64,000 bases of DNA from Xaviernesmea oryzae (GTDB lineage: Bacteria > Pseudomonadota > Alphaproteobacteria > Rhizobiales > Rhizobiaceae): assembly GCF_900177415.1 (NCBI RefSeq), contig NZ_FXAF01000011.1, positions 496,001 through 560,000 of the forward strand. Direction: 5' to 3'. The translations under genes and the position numbers were made by a program. Every line of letters begins with the position of its first letter. Positions within the stretch are counted from its first letter, which is position 1. Of the stretch, positions 8,201 to 16,694 are shown in pieces. The notes below the pieces were generated by a model, which was not told where the DNA came from, ran no database searches, and worked only from the letters and a program-made list of their open reading frames with translations.

Positions 8201-10633
8201 TTAGCCTGCCGCCTGGCAGGAATAGAGGTCGTAGATGCGGAATTGCGGGGCCGTGCCGCCCGGCACGGCGGGAGTGAAGGTGATGCGCCGGCTCTTGCCG
8301 GCGGCCAGATCGAAAGCGTTGTCGGAATAGCGGCCGGGCGTGGCGCTCTCGATCAGCACGAAGAGCGCCAGTCCCTTCGCCTGCACGAGCAGGTCGAAAG
8401 CGCCGTCACCTGCGGGCGACACGGAAAGTTCGAGACCGGCAGGTTCGAGTTCCAGCGCCTTGTAGGTGCCGTGGACATAATGCCCCTCGCCGCCCGTACC
8501 GTCGGAAGCGGTGAAGCTCCAGGCAAGGATCGAGGCGGCAGGAATGTCCGAGGCCGGCAAGGTCAGGACGGTCACCGCGGCATCCGGCGTGCAGACGGCT
8601 TCGACGCTTCGCAGCCGCGTGCGGTCGCCCTTGAGCGTGAGCAGCGAGAGATTGATGGTGACCGTGACGTCCGCGGGCGTGTCATTGACCAGTGACAGGC
8701 GGATTTCCCGTCCATCCTCCGACGGGATGGCCGCCACGGCGACCGGCTGGAAGAAGCGCCGCGCCATGTAATGCAGCACCTTCCAGCTTCCGCCGTAATC
8801 GAGGCTCGACCAGGAGGCGACAGGCCAGGTGTCGTTGAGCTGCCAGTAGAGCGTGCCCATGCAATGGGGTTTCAGCGAGCGCCAGTAGTCGACGGCCGTC
8901 TTGATCGCGATCCCCTGCTGCACCTGGCTCAAATAGACGAAATTCGGAAAATCCCTGGGAAAGCGGAAATTGCGGAACATCGTGCCGGCGATGCGCTCGT
9001 TGCCGCCGGCATTCTTCTGGTGATGCTCCATCACCGGCGAGGCGATGTTCATGTCCTTCGCCGCCGCGTAGGTCTCGATCACCGGCAGCGAGGTATAGGA
9101 CTGGAAACCGAATTCCGAGCAGAAGCGCGGCCGGACCGAGCGGTAATCGTCGAACGGCTTGTTCTCGTGCCAGACCGACCAGTAATGCATGTCGCCGGAA
9201 CCGTCCGCATGCCAGGCATCGCCATAGTCGAGATAGCCGGAGGCCGGGCTCGACGGCCACCAGATCGCACCGGGCGCGGCCTTCTTCACAGCCTGTTCGA
9301 TCGTGCGGTTCAGCCGGTCGTAGTTGACGAGATAGCGGTCGCGGTTCTCGCGAGAATCCGGAAACCAGTTGAGCGCGCCGACCAGTTCGTTGTCGCCGCA
9401 CCAGAGGACGATCGAGGGATGCGAGCTCAGCCGGCGGACCTGGTAGTCCACCTCCGCCTCGACGTTTTCGAGGAAATCCGGCGTCGAGGGATAGAGATTG
9501 CAGGCGAACTGGAAATCCTGCCAGACCATCAGGCCGAGCCGGTCGCAGAGGTCGTAGAACCAGTCCGCCTCGTAAAAGCCTCCGCCCCAGACGCGGATCA
9601 TGTTCATGTTCGCGTCGACGGCGGAGCGCAGCAGGTCCTCGGTCTTTTCCGGGCTCGCCAGCGAGAAGAGCGCGTCGGCCGGGATCCAGTTGGCGCCGCG
9701 GCAGAAGATTTCGCGGCCGTTGACGCGGAACGCGAAGCGGCTGCCGGCCTCGTCCGGATCGGTCAGGAGTTCGACGCTGCGCAGACCGACCTGGCGGACG
9801 ATCGTCTCGGATGGGATATCGACCTCCAGCCGATACAGCGTCTGGTCGCCGCTACCCGCCGGCCACCAGAGTTTCGGCTCTTCGATATGGAAGACGTGAG
9901 TGATCACCGTTTCGCCTGGGCCTACGCCACAGTCGAGTCTGACGCGCTCGCCGCCGAACGAGAGGTGAACCGGCAGGATCCCGGGCTCCTCGGCATGGAA
10001 CGTCACGGTCACATGGAGGTCGACCGCACCGCCGTCATGTCGCTGACTGGTGACGACATGTTCGATGCGGGCGGTTTCGAGCTTCTTCAGCGCAATCTCG
10101 CCATAGAGGCCGAGCGGCGCCAGCGCGATATTCCAGTCCCAGCCGAAATGGCATTGCGGCTTGCGCAGCATGTTTCCGTTGGGAATCGGGCAATTTGCGG
10201 TGGAATAGGGAATGTAGAAGGGCTGCCGCGCCTGGCGCTCCCCCCCTGCCGTAATGCTGGAGCGGAAGAGGATGCGGATCGTATTCCTGCCGGGCTTCAG
10301 TGCCTTCGACACGTCCGGCCGGTAGCGGCGGAAGCAGTTGTCGGCTTCCAGAACCGCGACGCCGTTGACGAAGACGGTCGCAACGGTGTCGAGATAGGTG
10401 ATGTCGAGATACCAGGACCCGTCCGGATCATCGAGCGTGAACTGCCGCTCGACCGTCCAGTCCTCGCGAGCGACCCATTGCACCTCGTTCTCGTTGCGGC
10501 CGAAATAAGGGTCGGGGATGATGCCGGCCGATTTCAGCGCACTGTGCACGTCGCCGGGGATGGGAATTTCGGTGCAATGGGTTCCGTTTAAGGAGGTAAG
10601 CTGCCATGTGCCGGAGAGGTCGATGGATGTCAT
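8201..10633 (-). CDS. Beta-mannosidase, glycoside hydrolase family 2
   Basis: An 810-residue cytoplasmic GH2 enzyme, normal length for bacterial beta-mannosidases. Order: jelly-roll sugar-binding domain (about 1-180), Ig-like domain (about 190-290), TIM barrel with acid/base Glu in WCGDNE (about E416) and nucleophile Glu in RFCSEFGFQS (about E507), then beta-sandwich domains. It has no signal peptide, so it should cleave oligosaccharides after ABC import. The family also includes exo-beta-glucosaminidases; WxGxNE with SEFGxQS favours mannosidase. There is no strong ribosome site at the ATG, and a RIME-like element separates it from the ATPase gene. Confidence 0.88.
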   Translation of the reverse strand: MTSIDLSGTWQLTSLNGTHCTEIPIPGDVHSALKSAGIIPDPYFGRNENEVQWVAREDWTVERQFTLDDPDGSWYLDITYLDTVATVFVNGVAVLEADNCFRRYRPDVSKALKPGRNTIRILFRSSITAGGERQARQPFYIPYSTANCPIPNGNMLRKPQCHFGWDWNIALAPLGLYGEIALKKLETARIEHVVTSQRHDGGAVDLHVTVTFHAEEPGILPVHLSFGGERVRLDCGVGPGETVITHVFHIEEPKLWWPAGSGDQTLYRLEVDIPSETIVRQVGLRSVELLTDPDEAGSRFAFRVNGREIFCRGANWIPADALFSLASPEKTEDLLRSAVDANMNMIRVWGGGFYEADWFYDLCDRLGLMVWQDFQFACNLYPSTPDFLENVEAEVDYQVRRLSSHPSIVLWCGDNELVGALNWFPDSRENRDRYLVNYDRLNRTIEQAVKKAAPGAIWWPSSPASGYLDYGDAWHADGSGDMHYWSVWHENKPFDDYRSVRPRFCSEFGFQSYTSLPVIETYAAAKDMNIASPVMEHHQKNAGGNERIAGTMFRNFRFPRDFPNFVYLSQVQQGIAIKTAVDYWRSLKPHCMGTLYWQLNDTWPVASWSSLDYGGSWKVLHYMARRFFQPVAVAAIPSEDGREIRLSLVNDTPADVTVTINLSLLTLKGDRTRLRSVEAVCTPDAAVTVLTLPASDIPAASILAWSFTASDGTGGEGHYVHGTYKALELEPAGLELSVSPAGDGAFDLLVQAKGLALFVLIESATPGRYSDNAFDLAAGKSRRITFTPAVPGGTAPQFRIYDLYSCQAAG

Positions 10634-10639
10634 TGGATC

Positions 10640-10845
10640 TGTCCGGGAAAGCTATGGCGTGCCGTGTCCGCCCCCCTCTGGCCTGCCGGCCATCTCCCCC
10701 ACGGGTGGGGAGATCGGCTGGGCGCACCGGCTTCCTCGAACAACTTTCCTTGCAGTCCGACGAAACGCCAAAGAAGCGGGAAAGCTATGCAGCTCGTGAT
10801 CTCCCCCCTTGTGGGGGAGATGGCCGGCAGGCCAGAGGGGGGCTG
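10640..10845. repeat. RIME-like intergenic mosaic element
   Basis: Perfect 32-bp inverted copies lie at 10671-10702 and 10811-10842 (core CTGGCCTGCCGGCCATCTCC). Each arm also forms its own hairpin (ATCTCCCC...GGGGAGAT). GGGAAAGCTATG occurs as a direct repeat at the outer left and inner right. Two large palindromes in one element is the known architecture of rhizobial RIME elements. It separates the transporter ATPase gene from the beta-mannosidase gene and may cause polarity or transcript processing. Confidence 0.8.
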
Positions 10846-10862
10846 GCAGGCTCCGACAGGCA

Positions 10863-11975
10863 TCAAATCCGCTCTTCCGTCTCGGCATCGAAAAGCGAGG
10901 CCATGGTCATGTCGAAGGCGAGGCGGACCTTGGCGCCGACCGCATAGCGCCGGGCGCCGCCGATGCGCACCGACAGGGTATGGCCGGCATGCTTGAGCCA
11001 GATGAGGTTGTCGGCGCCCATCGGCTCCTCGATATCGACCACCGCCTCGTGCACCTCGCCGCCGGAAATGTCGCCGTCCACCTTGATATGCTCCGGCCGG
11101 ACGCCGAGGATGACCTTGCGTCCCGGGGCGAGCGGCTGCGCGGCGTCGTAGCCGTCGAGCGAGAAGCTGGTGCCATTGGTCCTGAAGACCGGGCGACCGC
11201 CCTCCTCCGCCAGTTCGCCCGTCAGGAAATTCATCGACGGCGAGCCGATGAAGCCTGCGACGAACCGGTTCTTCGGCCGGTTGTAGATCGTCACCGGATC
11301 GTCGAGCTGCTGGATGACGCCGCTCTTCATGATGGCGATGCGGTCGGCGAGCGTCAGCGCCTCGATCTGGTCGTGGGTGACATAGATCATCGTGTTCCTG
11401 AGCGCCTGGTGCAGCCGCTTGATCTCGACGCGCAGTTCCGAACGCAGCTTGGCGTCGAGGTTCGAGAGCGGCTCGTCGAACAGGAAGACGTCCACGTCGC
11501 GGACCAGCGCGCGGCCGATCGCGACGCGCTGGCGCTGGCCGCCGGAAAGTTCGGCAGGCTTTCGCTTCAACAGCGGTTCGATCTGCAGGATGCCGGCGGC
11601 ACGCGCCACCCGGCGGTCGATCTCCTCCCTCGCCATCTTGGCGACGCGCAGGCCGAAGGAAAGGTTCTTCTCGACCGTCATCTGCGGATAGAGCGCATAG
11701 GACTGGAAGACCATGCCAATGCCGCGGTCCTTGGGCTCTTCCCAGGTGACGTTCCTGTCCTTGATGAAGATCTGGCCCTCGGTCGGCTCTAGGAGGCCGG
11801 CGATGCAGTTGAGCAGCGTGGACTTGCCGCAGCCGGACGAGCCGAGCAGCACCAGGAATTCGCCGTCGCGGATGTCGAGGTTCAGGTTTTCCAGCACCTT
11901 CACCGAGCCGAATGAAAGCGACAGTTCGCGGATGGAAACGCTGCTCTTCGGGCGGAGGGAAACAGTGTCGTGCAT
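10863..11975 (-). CDS. Sugar ABC transporter ATPase, UgpC/MalK type
   Basis: A 370-residue ATPase: Walker A GSSGCGKST, Q-loop VFQSYALYP, signature LSGGQRQRVAIGRALVRD, Walker B VFLFDEPLSNLD, switch His in YVTHDQIEA, then a C-terminal TOBE/OB domain (ILGVRPEHI). This is the CUT1 sugar-importer class. It starts 6 bp after the permease stop, within the leftward transporter operon. With the two permeases and the binding protein it should import the mannoside degraded by the downstream GH2 enzyme. Confidence 0.92.
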   Translation of the reverse strand: MHDTVSLRPKSSVSIRELSLSFGSVKVLENLNLDIRDGEFLVLLGSSGCGKSTLLNCIAGLLEPTEGQIFIKDRNVTWEEPKDRGIGMVFQSYALYPQMTVEKNLSFGLRVAKMAREEIDRRVARAAGILQIEPLLKRKPAELSGGQRQRVAIGRALVRDVDVFLFDEPLSNLDAKLRSELRVEIKRLHQALRNTMIYVTHDQIEALTLADRIAIMKSGVIQQLDDPVTIYNRPKNRFVAGFIGSPSMNFLTGELAEEGGRPVFRTNGTSFSLDGYDAAQPLAPGRKVILGVRPEHIKVDGDISGGEVHEAVVDIEEPMGADNLIWLKHAGHTLSVRIGGARRYAVGAKVRLAFDMTMASLFDAETEERI

Positions 11976-11981
11976 CAGGCT

Positions 11982-12926
11982 TTACCCTTTGACTGCGCCG
12001 GCGGCGATGCCGCGGACGAAAAGCCGGCCGGAAATGAAATAGACGATCAGGGGAACCGCGCCCGTCAGCAGCGTGGCCGCCATGTTGACGTTGTATTCCT
12101 TCACGCCCTGGACCGAATTGACGATGTTGTTGAGCTGAACGGTCATCGGATAGGTATCCGGCCGGGTGAACACGACGCCGAACAGGAAGTCGTTCCAGAT
12201 GCCGGTCACCTGCAGGATCATCGCCACCACGAAGATCGGCAGCGACATGGGCAGCATGATCCGGAAATAGATCTGCCAGAAACCCGCTCCGTCGATGCGC
12301 GCCGCCTTGAAGAGTTCGACCGGAAGCGAGGCGAAATAATTGCGGAAGAGCAGCGTCAGGATCGGCATGCCGAAGATGGTATGCACGACGACCAGCCCGG
12401 TGAGCGTGCCGTAGATGCCCATTTCCCGCAACACGATGACGATCGGGTAGATCATCACCTGATAGGGAATGAAGGCGCCGACGATGAGGATCGAGAAGAA
12501 GAGTTCGGCGCCCTTGAACCGCCAGTTGGCGAGCGCATAGCCGCTCACCGACGCCACCGCGATCGACACGACGACCGACGGCACGAGGATGCGCACCGAA
12601 TTCCAGAAGCCGCGCGAGAGTCCGTCGCAATTGAGCCCCGTGCAGGCCTCGGCCCAGGCCTTGACCCAGGGCTCGAAGGTGATCTCCAGCGGCGGCGAGA
12701 AGATGTTGCCGAGCCGGATTTCCGGCATCCCTTTGAGCGATGTGACGACCATCACGTAGAGCGGCAGGAGATAATAAAGGGCCGCCACGATCAGCGTGCC
12801 GTAGAGCATGACGTTGCGGCGCGACAGGACCCGCCGCGGCTTGCGGCCGCGGGGGCCGGAAGCAAGGCGCGATGAGACGGCATCGATGCCTGCCACGGTC
12901 GTGTTGAGGGTGGAAATGTTAGCCAC
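11982..12926 (-). CDS. Sugar ABC transporter permease, MalG type
   Basis: A 314-residue inner-membrane protein with about six transmembrane segments and the EAA loop ELFKAARIDGAGFWQIYFRIMLPMSLP that contacts the ATPase. A basic cytoplasmic N-terminus (SGPRGRKPRRVLSRRNV) precedes the first helix. It overlaps the upstream permease gene by 8 bp. CUT1 importers need one MalF-like and one MalG-like subunit; this is the MalG partner. Confidence 0.92.
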   Translation of the reverse strand: MANISTLNTTVAGIDAVSSRLASGPRGRKPRRVLSRRNVMLYGTLIVAALYYLLPLYVMVVTSLKGMPEIRLGNIFSPPLEITFEPWVKAWAEACTGLNCDGLSRGFWNSVRILVPSVVVSIAVASVSGYALANWRFKGAELFFSILIVGAFIPYQVMIYPIVIVLREMGIYGTLTGLVVVHTIFGMPILTLLFRNYFASLPVELFKAARIDGAGFWQIYFRIMLPMSLPIFVVAMILQVTGIWNDFLFGVVFTRPDTYPMTVQLNNIVNSVQGVKEYNVNMAATLLTGAVPLIVYFISGRLFVRGIAAGAVKG

Positions 12927-13821
12927 GCTTGCGCCCTCCGAACTCCAGATAGGCCCACGGAACGATGATGATCGCGACGGTCAGCAGCATCATCGTCGAG
13001 GCCGCGAACCCCTGGCCGAGATTCTGCGCCTGGAACATGTAGTCGTAGACGTATTTCGCCGGCACTTCGGATGCATTGCCGGGACCGCCGCTCGTCTGGG
13101 CGACGACGAGGTCGTAGACCTTCACGATGCCGCTCGCGATGATGACGAGCGTGGTGATGAAAACCGGGCGCATCATCGGAATGACGATGAGGAGGTAGGT
13201 CTTCCACATCGGGATGCCGTCGACCCGCGCGGCCTTCCAGATGTCCTCGTCGATGCCGCGCAGGCCCGCCAGCATCAGGCACATGACGAGGCCCGTGCCC
13301 TGCCAGAGCGCGGCGATCAGGATGCCGTAGATGACGATGTCGGGGTCATAGAGCGGATCGAAGCTGAAGCCGGTCCAGCCGAGCGAGCGGACCACAGACT
13401 GGATGCCGAACTCCGGATTAAGAACCCATTGCCAGACGAGGCCGGTGACGATGAAGGAGAGCGCGAAGGGATAGAGGAAGATGGTCCGGAAGGTGTTTTC
13501 GAAGCGGATCTTCTGGTCCATCAGGGCCGCCAGCACGAAGCCGATGACCAGGCTGAAGATCAGCGAGAGAATGCCGTAGATCGCCAGATTCTGGATCGAG
13601 ATGATCCAGCGGGAAGAGGCCCAGAGCCGCTCATACTGGTCCAGGCCGACGAAATTCAGCCGCGGCAGGAGCCTCGAATTGGTGAAGGAATAGATCACCG
13701 TCCAGAGCGTGCCGCCGAGAAAGATCACGCTGGCGACCAGGATCATCGGAATGGACGCGATCTTGGAATTGAGATTGCGGAACAGATGGTTCGGCCGCCC
13801 GGCCGCTGCCTGTTTGACCAT
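12919..13821 (-). CDS. Sugar ABC transporter permease, MalF type
   Basis: A 300-residue permease with six predicted transmembrane segments and the EAA motif DIWKAARVDGIPMWKTYLLIVIPMM. It forms a heterodimer with the MalG-type subunit whose gene it overlaps. A 103-bp spacer with two stem-loops separates it from the binding-protein gene, a common arrangement that allows more binding protein than membrane subunits. Confidence 0.92.
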   Translation of the reverse strand: MVKQAAAGRPNHLFRNLNSKIASIPMILVASVIFLGGTLWTVIYSFTNSRLLPRLNFVGLDQYERLWASSRWIISIQNLAIYGILSLIFSLVIGFVLAALMDQKIRFENTFRTIFLYPFALSFIVTGLVWQWVLNPEFGIQSVVRSLGWTGFSFDPLYDPDIVIYGILIAALWQGTGLVMCLMLAGLRGIDEDIWKAARVDGIPMWKTYLLIVIPMMRPVFITTLVIIASGIVKVYDLVVAQTSGGPGNASEVPAKYVYDYMFQAQNLGQGFAASTMMLLTVAIIIVPWAYLEFGGRKRG

Positions 13822-13859
13822 GCTGGGCCATCCTCCGTTGAAGAAAGAAGCTTGGAAGG

Positions 13860-13907
13860 AGCCGGCCGCCGCCGGCTATGGGGCAGCCGTCATGCTGACG
13901 GCCGCCC
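13860..13907. repeat. Paired stem-loops between binding-protein and permease genes
   Basis: Stem 1: AGCCGGC / GCCGGCT (13860-13877, loop CGCC). Stem 2: GCCGTCA / TGACGGC with flanking GGGC / GCCC (13881-13907, loop TGC). They follow the binding-protein stop on the minus strand and have no T-run, so they look like 3'-end protection or partial termination structures. Confidence 0.6.
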
Positions 13908-13924
13908 CCGCACGACGGGAGAGA

Positions 13925-15160
13925 TCAATCGGCAGAGCCGATGATGTCCGCGAAGCGCTTCTGCGCGTCTTCCGGCGTGATCGAGGCACTGGCGAAGAAC
14001 TCGGACATCAGGTCCTCCTTCTGCTTCTGCGTATCCTGCGACAGCAGCTGATCCGTGCTGGTCACGATGTTTCCCTTGGCGATGATATCCAGCCCCTTCT
14101 TCATGCAGTCGTTGGCAGCGGCGATATCGACGTCACCCCGGATGGGGACCGAACCCTTCTTCAGGTTGAAGGCAACCTGCACCTTGGGATCGACGATGGT
14201 TTCGGCCAGGATATCCTGCGCCTTGGATTTCGCCTCATCCTTCAGGACCGGGAAATAGAAGGCATCGCCGCCGGTCGTCAGATATTGGTTGAGGCCGAGG
14301 CCCGGCAGGCAGCTGTAATCGGTTCCGGCCGTCTTTCCCGCGACCTGGAACTCGCCCTGCGCCCAATCGCCCATGATCTGGCCACCGGCCTTGCCGGTGA
14401 TCACCATGTTGGTCGCCTGGTTCCAATCCTGGACATTGCTGCCTTTGGCCATCTGGCGGGCCTGGTCCGCGGCGGCGAATATCTTCGCCATCTCGGGACC
14501 GGCGGCGACCTCCTCGTCCTTGTCCTTGTAGACCTTCTCGTAAAGCTCCTTGCCGCCGATCGAGATGGTCAGGGTGTCGAAGAGGCCGTTCGCCTGCCAG
14601 GGCTGGCCACCCAGCGCAAGCGGCTGGATGCCTGCCTTCTGCAGCGCCGGCGCGGCGGCGACGAATTCATTCCAGTTCTTCGGCACGGGGACGCCGGCCG
14701 CCTTGAACGCGTCGTTCGAAAGCCACAGCCACTGCCAGGAATGGATGTTGATCGGCGCGCAGTAGATCTTGCCGTCGATGGTGCAGGAATTGAGCAGGCT
14801 GATCGGACGGATGACTTCCTTCCACTTGCCCTTTTCCGCCACCTCGGTGAGGTCGCGCATCAGGCCTTCCTGCACCAGTTCCTCGGCCTGCCGGCCGTGG
14901 TTGAACTGCGTCGCACCCATCGGGTCGCCCCCCGTGATGCGGCTGATCATGATCGGCCGCGCGGTGCTGCCGGCACCGGCGATCGCGCCGTCGATCCATT
15001 TGTTGCCGGTCGCATCGAATGCCTTGGCAAGTTCCGCGACGGCTGCGGCCTCGCCTCCGGACGTCCACCAATGCGTCACTTCCAGATCAGTCGCATTCGC
15101 GAGGCCGAAAGGCAGCGCGACCGTCGCGGCCAAGGCGGCCGCCATTGCACGGAAATCCAT
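13925..15160 (-). CDS. Sugar ABC transporter substrate-binding protein
   Basis: A 411-residue family-1 extracellular solute-binding protein. The start at 15160 (MDFRAMAAALAATVAL) is fixed by GGAGGAGAACTC and gives a Sec signal peptide ending near ANA. The mature protein starts LEVTHWWTSGGEAAAVAEL, typical of CUT1 oligosaccharide binders, and has INIHSWQWLW and GLNQYLTTGGDAFYFPV. It is first in the leftward operon and divergent from the LacI-type gene. The ligand is inferred to be a beta-mannoside because a GH2 beta-mannosidase lies downstream. Confidence 0.9.
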   Translation of the reverse strand: MDFRAMAAALAATVALPFGLANATDLEVTHWWTSGGEAAAVAELAKAFDATGNKWIDGAIAGAGSTARPIMISRITGGDPMGATQFNHGRQAEELVQEGLMRDLTEVAEKGKWKEVIRPISLLNSCTIDGKIYCAPINIHSWQWLWLSNDAFKAAGVPVPKNWNEFVAAAPALQKAGIQPLALGGQPWQANGLFDTLTISIGGKELYEKVYKDKDEEVAAGPEMAKIFAAADQARQMAKGSNVQDWNQATNMVITGKAGGQIMGDWAQGEFQVAGKTAGTDYSCLPGLGLNQYLTTGGDAFYFPVLKDEAKSKAQDILAETIVDPKVQVAFNLKKGSVPIRGDVDIAAANDCMKKGLDIIAKGNIVTSTDQLLSQDTQKQKEDLMSEFFASASITPEDAQKRFADIIGSAD

Positions 15161-15570
15161 GAGTTCTCCTCCCTCACTGAAACGTTGCCGTAAAAACGTA
15201 GGCCAATCGCAAAAAACGTGCAACCCGTTTTATCGGAAAAAATTCGTGATCCGAGAAAATACAATCAATGGGAGAATACATGACCCACCGGAAGAAATTG
15301 CGACAAACGCACAAGGTCTCAAAATACGCGATTTATCGAATGCATTGCCCATATATGGCTTCCCTGCATTCGCAATTGCAAAATTCGATTTCGCATCTGC
15401 GTTGTACAACTTCTGGAAAATGCATTTTTCAAAAATCCGAAATTCCCCTCGACATTTTACCTCTATCGTTACAGTAAATACCCTCTGGAGAGATATCGGG
15501 AGGAATCGCGCCGTTTTCAGGCAAGCTTCGGCTCACTATAGTGACGGCCTGACTCGGGCGGTGGTGACGA
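15161..15570. promoter_or_regulatory. Divergent control region of the mannoside cluster
   Basis: 410 bp without a convincing gene, between the binding-protein gene and the LacI-type regulator. TGAAACGTTGCC (15178-15189) has the AACGTT centre and TG/CC edges of LacI-family operators. AAAACG and CGTTTT flank seven bases shortly upstream. The middle is AT-rich compared with its neighbours. Operator assignment is a weak inference. Confidence 0.4.
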
Positions 15571-16626
15571 ATGGACGACAGTGGAAGATCAAGGACAGGC
15601 GCATCAATCCAGGGCGCAGGTCGGGCGCGTCCCACCTTGAAGACGATCGCCTATATGACGGGGCTTGGCATCACCACCGTCTCGCGGGCCTTGAAGGATG
15701 CGCCGGATATCGGCGCGGAGACCAAGGAACGTGTCCGGCTGGTCGCCAACCAGCTCGGTTATCAGCCGAACCGCGCCGGCGTGCGCCTGCGCACCGGCAA
15801 GACCAATGTCATCGCCCTGGTCCTGAGCATCGACGAGGAGCTGATGGGCTTCACCAGCCAGATGGTGCACGGCATTACGGAAGTGCTGGGCGGCACGCAA
15901 TATCACCTGGTGGTGACGCCGCACTCCTTCGAAAAGGACCCGATGGTGCCGGTGCGCTACATCCTCGACACCGGTTCGGCGGACGGCGTGATCATCTCAC
16001 GCATCGAGCCCGAGGATGCGCGGGTACGGCTGATGACGGAACGGAACCTCCCCTTTGCCACGCATGGCCGCACGGACATGGGCATCGAGCATCCCTACCA
16101 CGACTACGACAACGAGGCTTACGCCTACCAGGCCGTCCGCAAGCTGGTCGAGAAGGGCCGCCGGCGCATCGCGTTCCTGTCGCCGCAAAGCCGCTTCTCC
16201 TTCTACATCCACAGCCGCATCGGCTTCGAGCGCGGCCTTGCGGATTTCGGCGCGACGGAAGTGCCGATGGGGCGCGTGACGAGCGAAACGCCGTTCGAGG
16301 AGACCCGCGCCTATGCGGAGCGGCTGATGCGCTCGGCGGAGCCGCCGGACGGGATCATTTCGATCAGCGGCTCAGCAACGATCGCGCTCGTGGCTGGCCT
16401 CGAGGCGGCTGGCAAGAGGCTCGGCGTCGATGTCGACCTCGTGTCGAAACAGTCGGCCGAGTTCCTCAACTGGATCCGGCCGGAAATTTATACCGTCAAC
16501 GAGGATGTCCGCCAGGCCGGCCGCGAACTTGCCAAGGCGGTGATGGCCCGCATAGACGGCGTCGCGCCCGAGCTCCTGCAGAGCATCAGCCAGCCGGTCT
16601 GGTCGAAGATGGCGCCCGCGGACTGA
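15571..16626 (+). CDS. LacI-family transcriptional regulator
   Basis: A 351-residue repressor. The helix-turn-helix is at about residues 23-45 (LKTIAYMTGLGITTVSRALK), with hinge GYQPNRAGVRLRTGKTN, then a periplasmic-binding-like effector domain. The N-terminus is about 20 residues longer than typical, so a later start is possible. It is transcribed away from the binding-protein gene, so it probably controls the mannoside operon with a sugar effector. A strong terminator follows. Confidence 0.9.
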   Translation: MDDSGRSRTGASIQGAGRARPTLKTIAYMTGLGITTVSRALKDAPDIGAETKERVRLVANQLGYQPNRAGVRLRTGKTNVIALVLSIDEELMGFTSQMVHGITEVLGGTQYHLVVTPHSFEKDPMVPVRYILDTGSADGVIISRIEPEDARVRLMTERNLPFATHGRTDMGIEHPYHDYDNEAYAYQAVRKLVEKGRRRIAFLSPQSRFSFYIHSRIGFERGLADFGATEVPMGRVTSETPFEETRAYAERLMRSAEPPDGIISISGSATIALVAGLEAAGKRLGVDVDLVSKQSAEFLNWIRPEIYTVNEDVRQAGRELAKAVMARIDGVAPELLQSISQPVWSKMAPAD

Positions 16627-16647
16627 ACGGCTCAGGGCTGAAACGAG

Positions 16648-16678
16648 ACGCCCGCCGGAGAGGCGGGCGTATTCTTTT
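16648..16678 (+). terminator. Rho-independent terminator after the LacI-type gene
   Basis: A perfect 9-bp stem ACGCCCGCC / GGCGGGCGT with loop GGAGA, followed by ATTCTTTT, 22 bp after the regulator stop. It also lies just past the convergent gnd stop and may work weakly in that direction. Confidence 0.85.
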
Positions 16679-16694
16679 CACGAAGGATCGAAGA

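Noticed and set aside
8771..10591. 606-codon open frame on the plus strand
   Set aside because: It is antisense to the GH2 beta-mannosidase, whose catalytic motifs are intact.
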